In this document: one piece after another, positions 15,441 through 20,718 of the stretch
Position numbering within the stretch: position 1 is the first letter of the stretch
How the letters are laid out: every line of letters begins with the position of its first letter
DNA from: Planctomycetia bacterium
GTDB lineage: Bacteria > Planctomycetota > Phycisphaerae > Phycisphaerales > SM1A02
Length of the DNA: 20,718 nt
Reading direction: 5' to 3'
Assembly (NCBI GenBank): GCA_005799205.1
Contig: SYHM01000178.1
Coordinates: 1-20,718, forward strand
The notes under the pieces: generated by a model
Database searches by the model: none
What the model was told of the DNA's origin: nothing
Seen by the model: the letters and a program-made list of their open reading frames with translations, nothing else
Translations under genes and position numbers: made by a program

Positions 15441-17708
15441 ATGTTGACTGCACTCCTGAGCGCCGCACTCACACTCTGTTTGACCACAACCCCGCCCGTT
15501 CAAAGCGACCCGACCGACAATCGGGCTGAACTCGAACGCGCCCTCGCGCGGGCGCCAGCCGATGAGCAGTCGGGCATGCGCTGGCTGATCGCGCACATGC
15601 CCTCCGCGGATGCCAGCACGCTGACGAGCGCCTTCCTCCTTGAGAACTGCTCTGAGGCCTATCGCGCCTGGCGCACCGCTCCGTGGCATGCACAGGTATC
15701 GGAAGAACTCTTTTTCGATTGCATTCTGCCGTACGCGTGCATCAACGAGTCTCGCGACCCTTGGCGCGTGAGCCTTCGTGCGATTTGCGCGCCGATGGTC
15801 GCAAATGCCACAACCCCCGCGCAGGCAGCTGCGATACTCAATCGCGAACTGTTTCCGCGCGTCGGCGTGAAGTACTCGACCCTTCGAAAGAAGGCCGATC
15901 AGAGCCCGCGCGAGTCGATCGACTCTGGGCTCGCGTCGTGCACTGGGCTCTCGATCCTGCTCGTTGATGCCTGCCGATCGGTCGGAATTCCAGCGCGATT
16001 TGCAGGCATCCCCATGTGGATCGACAAGAGCGGCAATCACTCGTGGGTCGAAATCTGGGACAACGGCTGGCACTTCACCGGCGCCGCCGAACCAACAGGT
16101 GACGCGCTCGATCAAGGTTGGTTTGCCGACCGCGCTGCAGGAGCGCTCCGCGATGATCCGAACCATGCGATCTACGCAGTGACCTGGCGCGAGTCGCCCA
16201 CCCGCTTTCCCGCCGCATGGCGGGATGATGACGAGGGCGTTGTACGCGCCGTGAACGTGACCGACCGATACACGGCGGCTCGGGCAACACTCCCCGAAGG
16301 CCACGCGCGCGTGCGCATCCGCGCGCTTGCGGGTGATGAGCGGATTGCGATTCCCGTCACGCTCGCACTCGCAGGTGGCGCGCCGCTCTTCGCTGGGACA
16401 ACGCGAGATGAAGGCTTCGACGCAAATGACCACCTCACGGCAGTGCTTGCGGTCGGGAGTACTGTCGAGTTGCGTTCTCCTGCGATCACTCCTCTCTCGT
16501 TTACGGTCGAACGCGACGAGCAACTTGTCACCGCGCCAGTCACACCGAGCACCTCGCAGCAAGCCCTCAAGAGCTTGCGGGTCTACCTCAGTTCGCATGG
16601 AATCAAGGATGTCGCCGCGCAGCCCTTTGCGACGACCCCGCTCACGAAGTCTGATTCGCTGACAGCGCGCGACCTCTTGTGGAAGAGTTACTCCTCGCGC
16701 GCTCGCGCTGAGCGCACGAGAGAACTCGCGTCGGGAGTGATCGAGTTGAACGGCTCGAAGATGCCCATCTGGTTCAAGGAGTACGGTGTGAAACCGAAGA
16801 CCGGGCACGCCCTCTTCATCTCAATGCACGGAGGGGGCGGAGCGCCACCCGAAGTCAACTCCAAGCAGTGGGAGAATCAGAAGCGACTCTACGAACCCGC
16901 CGAAGGCATCTATGTCGCCCCGCGCGCTCCGACCGACACGTGGAACCTCTGGCATCAAGATCACATCGACCCACTCTTCACTCGACTCATCGAAGACATG
17001 ATCATTGTCGAGGGGATCGATCCCAATCGCGTGTACATCACCGGCTACAGCGCCGGTGGCGATGGGGTCTACCAGCTTGCGCCGCGTATGGCCGATCAGT
17101 TTGCGGCCGCAGCGATGATGGCTGGGCATCCCAATGAGACGAAACCTGACGGACTGCGAAACCTTCCGTTCGCGCTGCATGTTGGTGCCAATGACACGCC
17201 CTTCAAGCGCAATGAGATCGGTGCTCAGTGGAAGGTTTCCCTTGATGAACTTTCCGCAAAGGATCCTGGCGGATATCCACATCTCGTGGAGATTCACGAG
17301 GGCAAGGGACATTGGATGGACCGCGAAGATCGCTCGGCGATCCCTTGGATGGCACAGTTTTCGCGTGATCTGCATCCACAGAAGGTTGTCTGGCTGCAGG
17401 ACGATGTCACCCACACGCGCTTCTATTGGCTGGCGACCACCACCCCCAGCGCCGGCGCGCGCGTGGTGGCGTCACGATCGGGGCAGGACTTCAAGATCGA
17501 AAGCGCGGAGGGTGTCACCGACCTCTCTGTGCGACTCGACGACCGCATGTGTGATCTCGACCAACCGATCACGATTCGCCGAGGGGATGTCGTTGTGTAC
17601 AGCGCCCTCGCACCTCGCACGATCGCAGCGATTGCGACCACGATCGCCGAGCGGGGCGATCCAACAGCGGCCTTCGTGGCTGAGGTTCGCGTGCCCGCTC
17701 TCCCCTGA
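15441..17708 (+). CDS. Exported transglutaminase-like / alpha-beta hydrolase fusion protein
   Basis: Protein of 755 aa with a short signal peptide (MLTALLSAALTLCLTTTPP). The first enzyme domain is transglutaminase-like (about 90-250): Cys167 in LASCTGLSILLVDACRSVG, His200 in NHSWVEIWDNGWHF. Where typical members have Asp after GWxxx, this has Gly214 in TGAAEP; related bacterial proteins with a GACEP motif seem similar. A beta-sandwich segment follows (about 262-360, NVTDRYTAARATLPEG). The second enzyme is an alpha/beta hydrolase of the PHB-depolymerase/carboxylesterase type (about 440-640): oxyanion loop SMHGGGGAP, nucleophile Ser537 in GYSAGGDGV, Asp585, and His624 in GKGHWMD. A beta-rich C-terminal tail completes it. 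Possible roles are peptide or cross-link cleavage combined with ester hydrolysis on an extracellular polymer; the substrate is unknown. It is last in the tight run with the kinase and membrane protein. Confidence 0.88.
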   Translation: MLTALLSAALTLCLTTTPPVQSDPTDNRAELERALARAPADEQSGMRWLIAHMPSADASTLTSAFLLENCSEAYRAWRTAPWHAQVSEELFFDCILPYACINESRDPWRVSLRAICAPMVANATTPAQAAAILNRELFPRVGVKYSTLRKKADQSPRESIDSGLASCTGLSILLVDACRSVGIPARFAGIPMWIDKSGNHSWVEIWDNGWHFTGAAEPTGDALDQGWFADRAAGALRDDPNHAIYAVTWRESPTRFPAAWRDDDEGVVRAVNVTDRYTAARATLPEGHARVRIRALAGDERIAIPVTLALAGGAPLFAGTTRDEGFDANDHLTAVLAVGSTVELRSPAITPLSFTVERDEQLVTAPVTPSTSQQALKSLRVYLSSHGIKDVAAQPFATTPLTKSDSLTARDLLWKSYSSRARAERTRELASGVIELNGSKMPIWFKEYGVKPKTGHALFISMHGGGGAPPEVNSKQWENQKRLYEPAEGIYVAPRAPTDTWNLWHQDHIDPLFTRLIEDMIIVEGIDPNRVYITGYSAGGDGVYQLAPRMADQFAAAAMMAGHPNETKPDGLRNLPFALHVGANDTPFKRNEIGAQWKVSLDELSAKDPGGYPHLVEIHEGKGHWMDREDRSAIPWMAQFSRDLHPQKVVWLQDDVTHTRFYWLATTTPSAGARVVASRSGQDFKIESAEGVTDLSVRLDDRMCDLDQPITIRRGDVVVYSALAPRTIAAIATTIAERGDPTAAFVAEVRVPALP

Positions 17709-17793
17709 TCTCGCAGTCGGGAGCCTCTATAGGATGCGCCCTCTCACCGTGAGCACGCGTGGCCGATCCATTCTCTCTTCGAGCCCCTAGCGC

Positions 17794-18792
17794 ATGCTTC
17801 TCTGGTCGAGTTTTATCGCGCTCATCCTGGTCTTCCTTGCGCTCGATCTGGGTGTGTTTCACCGCAAAGATCATGTGGTTGGCATCAAAGAGTCGCTGCG
17901 TTGGACGGCCATCTGGGCTTCGCTTGCGCTGTGCTTTTCGGTCTTTGTGTACTTCGCCTACGACAACCACTGGTTTGAACTAGGAACTGTCGTAGACGCC
18001 GTCGACGGCCGAGTGAACACCGGCGCTTCGGCGACCGAGAAATACCTCACTGGGTATCTCGTCGAACAATCACTCAGCGTCGACAATCTGTTCGTCATTG
18101 CGATGATTTTCGGCTCGTTCGCGGTGCCAGCGATCTACCGTCACCGCGTCCTCTTCTGGGGAATCATTGGCGCCTTGGTGATGCGCGGCGCGATGATCGG
18201 GATCGGGGCGCAACTCATCGCGAGCTTTCATTGGGTGATGTATGTCTTTGGCGGTTTTCTCATCTTGACCTCACTCAAGATGCTCTTCACCCATTCGGCA
18301 CCCTCTGACCCCTCGGAGAACATTGTTGTGAGGCTGGCCAAGCGGTTCTTGCCGGTGACCGACCATTACCACGGTCACCAGTTTGTGGCGATTCATGAGC
18401 AGAGGGGCACCCGAATGCTCACACCACTGGCGATCGCGCTCCTCATGGTTGAGACCACAGACCTCATCTTTGCTGTCGACTCGATTCCAGCGATCTTTGC
18501 CATCACTGCCGACCCATTCATCGTCTTCACGAGCAACATTTTTGCGATTCTTGGGCTTCGTTCGCTCTTTTTTGCGCTATCAGGGATGCTGGATAGGTTT
18601 ACCTACCTCAGATATTCACTTGCTGCGATTCTTTTTGTGGTCGGAGGAAAGATGTTCTGTGAGGGGACCCTCCGATCCTGGGCCGGCGATCACGCGAATC
18701 TCTACCTGCTACTGCTGGTTTTTGCCCTGCTCGGCGGCGGAGTGGGGGCGTCATTCCTGATCCGAACCCGCCCATCAACGAAAAGCTTATGA
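17794..18792 (+). CDS. TerC/Alx family integral membrane protein (probable metal ion exporter)
   Basis: Protein of 332 aa, the normal length for Alx-like TerC proteins, with about nine hydrophobic helices. Diagnostic blocks are present in order: LALDLGVFHRK near the start; VEQSLSVDNLFVIAMIF; HRVLFWGIIGALVMRGAMIG; the loop GTRMLTPLAIALLMVETTDL; and FAVDSIPAIFAITADPFIVF with TSNIFAILGLRSLFF. The intramembrane acidic residues of the SVDN, VETTDL and AVDS motifs fit metal binding. Relatives export manganese (E. coli Alx) or have been linked to tellurite resistance and to metal loading of exported enzymes. The ATG at 17794 lies 85 bp after the fusion gene, so co-transcription is possible but not certain. 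No yybP-ykoY riboswitch is evident upstream. Confidence 0.93.
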   Translation: MLLWSSFIALILVFLALDLGVFHRKDHVVGIKESLRWTAIWASLALCFSVFVYFAYDNHWFELGTVVDAVDGRVNTGASATEKYLTGYLVEQSLSVDNLFVIAMIFGSFAVPAIYRHRVLFWGIIGALVMRGAMIGIGAQLIASFHWVMYVFGGFLILTSLKMLFTHSAPSDPSENIVVRLAKRFLPVTDHYHGHQFVAIHEQRGTRMLTPLAIALLMVETTDLIFAVDSIPAIFAITADPFIVFTSNIFAILGLRSLFFALSGMLDRFTYLRYSLAAILFVVGGKMFCEGTLRSWAGDHANLYLLLLVFALLGGGVGASFLIRTRPSTKSL

Positions 18793-18808
18793 ATTTTGTT
18801 CGCAAAAT
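18793..18808 (+). other. Small hairpin with TTCG loop directly after the TerC stop
   Basis: ATTTTG (18793-18798) and CAAAAT (18803-18808) form a 6-bp stem around a TTCG tetraloop, beginning at the first base after the TerC stop codon. The stem is AT-rich and no T run follows, so it would be at best a weak terminator or a 3'-end stabiliser. Confidence 0.35.
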
Positions 18809-18820
18809 GCAGTGACAGAA

Positions 18821-18826
18821 TTGACA
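18821..18826 (+). promoter_or_regulatory. Consensus -35 hexamer TTGACA upstream of the PAPG-tailed gene
   Basis: A perfect TTGACA lies 124 bp before the ATG at 18950. No good -10 occurs at the usual 16-18 bp spacing; the nearest candidates (TCTACG, TACGGC) are poor. If used, the transcript would have a leader of roughly 100 nt including the pyrimidine repeat. Confidence 0.25.
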
Positions 18827-18909
18827 ACCCTCCGATTGGTGGCACTCTACGGCTAAGAGGTTTCGGAATTGGGATCGATCGTGAGCCGATTGCGCTCGCA
18901 TTGAATTGG

Positions 18910-18933
18910 CCCTTTTTCCCTTTTTCCCTTTTT
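18910..18933 (+). repeat. Three perfect 8-bp direct repeats (CCCTTTTT) in the 5' leader
   Basis: CCCTTTTT occurs three times without spacing, ending 3 bp before the Shine-Dalgarno GGAG (18937-18940). A change in copy number would alter the distance or accessibility of upstream sequence to the ribosome site by multiples of 8 nt without touching the coding frame. Confidence 0.85.
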
Positions 18934-18949
18934 CTTGGAGACCTCAATC

Positions 18950-19489
18950 ATGAAGACCTTTGTTCTTGGAGCATCGCTCGTGGCGATCGTCGGCGCAACC
19001 GCGTCGGCCGATGTCACCTTCTCATTCACAAATCAAACCTGGACCGGATTCAACTTCAGCGAGGCATACGCCGCTGGTTCTCTCTCAGGAACCATGACTG
19101 GCGCGTCAATCAATGCCACGCTGAATGCATCCGTTGCGTACACCTACGCAGACGACCTCTGCGTCTACATTGCTGGTACCCCTCTCGCAACAGGTGGCGC
19201 CCTTCAGTGCGGCGGCTACTCAAACCTGAGCGCTGGCCAGCGTTACTTCTGGCCAAACGGCGGAAGCTCAGTCCCTGGAACGACCTCGATCGGCACTGTC
19301 ACCTTCGCCACTGGCGTTGACATGACCGGCAGCTCCAACAGCGTGTGGATCGGCAACGGATACGGCGCAGCCGGAACCAGCGGAACCTTCACTGGTTCGA
19401 TCACTCTTCACGGAGTGAACGCAGTTCCAGCTCCAGGCGCGATCGCCTTGCTCGGACTCGCAGGCCTCGCTGGTCGCCGACGCCGCTAA
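18950..19489 (+). CDS. Secreted protein with PAPG-variant PEP-CTERM sorting tail
   Basis: Protein of 179 aa. The start ATG at 18950 has GGAG 9 nt upstream and opens a classic signal peptide (MKTFVLGASLVAIVGATASA, cut before DVTFSF). The body is a Gly/Ser/Thr/Ala-rich, beta-rich domain with two Cys (DDLCVYIAG and ALQCGGYSN) that could pair. The tail is PAPGAIALLGLAGLAG followed by RRRR: the hydrophobic helix and basic cap of exosortase substrates, with PAPG in place of PEP. I recognise no family for the body. By analogy the tail is cut and the protein is released or anchored at the cell surface or matrix; no exosortase gene is in the window. A strong terminator follows 48 bp after the stop, so this gene forms its own unit. 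Confidence 0.85.
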   Translation: MKTFVLGASLVAIVGATASADVTFSFTNQTWTGFNFSEAYAAGSLSGTMTGASINATLNASVAYTYADDLCVYIAGTPLATGGALQCGGYSNLSAGQRYFWPNGGSSVPGTTSIGTVTFATGVDMTGSSNSVWIGNGYGAAGTSGTFTGSITLHGVNAVPAPGAIALLGLAGLAGRRRR

Positions 19490-19536
19490 GGCGCTTCGAC
19501 CTTCGCAGGCTTCGGCTTGCACTACTGGTCTCCAAA

Positions 19537-19567
19537 GGGGGACGCCTTCAAGGCGTCCCCCTCTTTT
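19537..19567 (+). terminator. Rho-independent terminator after the PAPG-tailed gene
   Basis: GGGGGACGCC (19537-19546) and GGCGTCCCCC (19552-19561) form a perfect GC-rich stem closed by a TTCAA loop, followed by TCTTTT (19562-19567). It lies between two convergent genes. The minus strand gives only a short T run (TTT after the stem), so it is best placed for the plus-strand gene but may also slow the sulfotransferase transcript. Confidence 0.9.
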
Positions 19568-19579
19568 CATTTTCGAGGC

Positions 19580-20718
19580 TCACGAGTCGAATTGGTTCCA
19601 CTGAGCGTCAAAAGCCCACTCGTAGTTCTTCCACCTGCCAATCGACGCCCGATTGATCGGCTGACGAACCTGCTCATGGCTGAGGGTGAGCACTGTTCGA
19701 GTGTTGCCTTCCGGCGCGGTTGTGGCGAGATCCATCGGCAGATCGAGCCTTGCGAGGCAGCGCGCGGCGTGACCCGCGGGATCGTCGACGAGCGATTCAT
19801 ACTTAATCGACTCATGCGCGAGGTCGAGTCGCTCCAGCGCGTGCGGCACGAAGGAGCGGTGGGTTGCGATGACCGTGCGAATGCTGCTCAACGACGAGGT
19901 CCATCCGAACGACGCCGGATGAAAGTTGCCGAGCAGGGTGCTGATGGCGGTGTCGCGTGGATCGCGGTCGATGGAGAAGAGCACGCATCCAGGCATGATC
20001 GCTGCGATCAGCGGCAACCACATCCACGTATGCAGGCTCTTGTCGAGTGTGACAGAGGCGCCTGCGCGCCGACGGACAACGGATCCTTCGAAGTACGCAC
20101 GTTGCCAGCCAAGGGCGTCGTCGGTGGAGAGTGAGCCGAGATCGCGGGGCCAGAGACCCGAAGCGACCGCCCGCTCTCCCATCGATTGAATGCCCTCGTA
20201 CTCGCCGATGCCACTGACTGATAGATGGCGATCGAGCATCTGCTCGAGCAACGTCGTGCCACTGCGAGGGAGCGCCACGATCATCGCCGTACCCGCGACC
20301 CGCGGCGCGCGGGCGGCCACCCCCGCGGTTCGATCGATCACTGCGCGCTGCGCAGCGATCTCAGCTTCGAGCCCTCCAAGATCGAACTGCCCTCCGGTCG
20401 ATTGGTGCAATTGGGTCGCGAGATCAAACGCCTCTCGGTAGCGCGCGGTGCGATCGAGCAACTTGACTGCTTCAAATCCGGCGATTCGCCTCAGGTATGA
20501 CGGCGCGTCTGAACGCGCGAGCGCTTTGAGCCGTTCGATCGCGGCGGGAGTGTCTCGCTTCGCGTCGAGTCGTGCGCGAAAGAGCAGCGCGCGAGGGTCA
20601 TTCAACCACTCTCCGCCGCGCGAGAAATGCGCGGTCAACGCCTCCACTTGATTTGTGCGGTGCAAGACCTCTGCGAGCGCCATGTTCGCATCGACCGCAT
20701 TGGCCGGATCACTCGTGA
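19580..20718 (-). CDS. TPR-containing sulfotransferase (5' partial, cut by window end)
   Basis: The frame runs open off the right edge. The first visible residues (TSDPANAVDANMALAEVLHR) look like the middle of a TPR, so the start lies outside. Counting from the internal Met at 20683, about 1-125 is helical TPR-like. The sulfotransferase domain then begins with the PAPS 5'-phosphosulfate loop MIVALPRSGTTLLEQML (Ser141, Thr143, Thr144), and a later SIDRDPRDTAISTLL block fits the PAPS 3'-phosphate site. The tail VRQPINRASIGRWKNYEWAF is typical of the Sulfotransfer_3 / tyrosylprotein-sulfotransferase-like group. Family reaction: transfer of sulfate from PAPS to a protein or glycan acceptor, which is not identifiable here. 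TPR-sulfotransferases are common in marine planctomycetes and proteobacteria. It converges on the PAPG-tailed gene across the terminator. Confidence 0.9.
   Translation of the reverse strand, partial: TSDPANAVDANMALAEVLHRTNQVEALTAHFSRGGEWLNDPRALLFRARLDAKRDTPAAIERLKALARSDAPSYLRRIAGFEAVKLLDRTARYREAFDLATQLHQSTGGQFDLGGLEAEIAAQRAVIDRTAGVAARAPRVAGTAMIVALPRSGTTLLEQMLDRHLSVSGIGEYEGIQSMGERAVASGLWPRDLGSLSTDDALGWQRAYFEGSVVRRRAGASVTLDKSLHTWMWLPLIAAIMPGCVLFSIDRDPRDTAISTLLGNFHPASFGWTSSLSSIRTVIATHRSFVPHALERLDLAHESIKYESLVDDPAGHAARCLARLDLPMDLATTAPEGNTRTVLTLSHEQVRQPINRASIGRWKNYEWAFDAQWNQFDS

Noticed and set aside
15333..16808. 491-codon minus-strand frame opposite the fusion enzyme
   Set aside because: The product is Arg/Cys-rich without domain character, while the plus strand has clear catalytic motifs.
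17709..17793. yybP-ykoY manganese riboswitch upstream of TerC
   Set aside because: Only 85 bp are available and I see none of the conserved loop sequences or a following terminator stem.
17788..17793. TAG read-through joining the 18-codon frame to TerC
   Set aside because: TerC proteins start naturally at the downstream ATG with the first membrane helix; no recoding signal is visible.

Overview
The window most likely comes from a member of the Planctomycetota, probably class Phycisphaerae / order Phycisphaerales. This rests on recognition, not a search. The clues are high-GC DNA; two secreted proteins with the PAPG-type variant of the PEP-CTERM tail (PAPG, hydrophobic helix, poly-Arg); a secreted protein ending in one C-terminal dockerin half-repeat; a DNRLRE-type surface protein; and a large Ser/Thr kinase with one membrane helix and TPRs. 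Gene density is high, no gap between genes exceeds about 160 bp, and there is no sign of phage, IS or plasmid DNA.

Layout. 1-2251: 3' part of a membrane hybrid histidine kinase (CHASE-like sensor, PAS, HisKA, HATPase, receiver). 2286-2373: tRNA-Ser(TGA). 2456-5965: Tricorn-type protease with a signal peptide and a twelve-fold DKPAD linker. 5959-8028 (minus): exported sialate O-acetylesterase-type SGNH esterase whose stop overlaps that of the Tricorn gene. 8134-8205: tRNA-Gly(GCC). 8224-10365 (minus): oligopeptidase B. 10460-11215: DNRLRE protein with a PAPG sorting tail. 11224-12447 (minus): secreted dockerin-repeat protein. 12580-17708: compact three-gene run of Ser/Thr kinase, small four-helix membrane protein, and a transglutaminase-like/alpha-beta hydrolase fusion. 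17794-18792: TerC/Alx-type membrane protein. 18950-19489: PAPG-tailed secreted protein, followed by a strong terminator. 19580-20718 (minus): TPR-sulfotransferase, cut by the window end.

How the genes fit together. Several products act at or outside the cytoplasmic membrane. Tricorn and oligopeptidase B fit stepwise breakdown of peptides, the sialate esterase fits deacetylation of host or algal glycans, and the DNRLRE, dockerin and PAPG proteins look like envelope or matrix parts. The kinase run is the most unusual arrangement: a transmembrane kinase appears co-transcribed with an uncharacterised membrane protein and a two-enzyme exported fusion. No complete, obviously new defence or mobile system was found. 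The most interesting items are the kinase run, the fusion enzyme with an atypical third transglutaminase position, the expanding Tricorn linker, and the short repeats and hairpins in 5' leaders.
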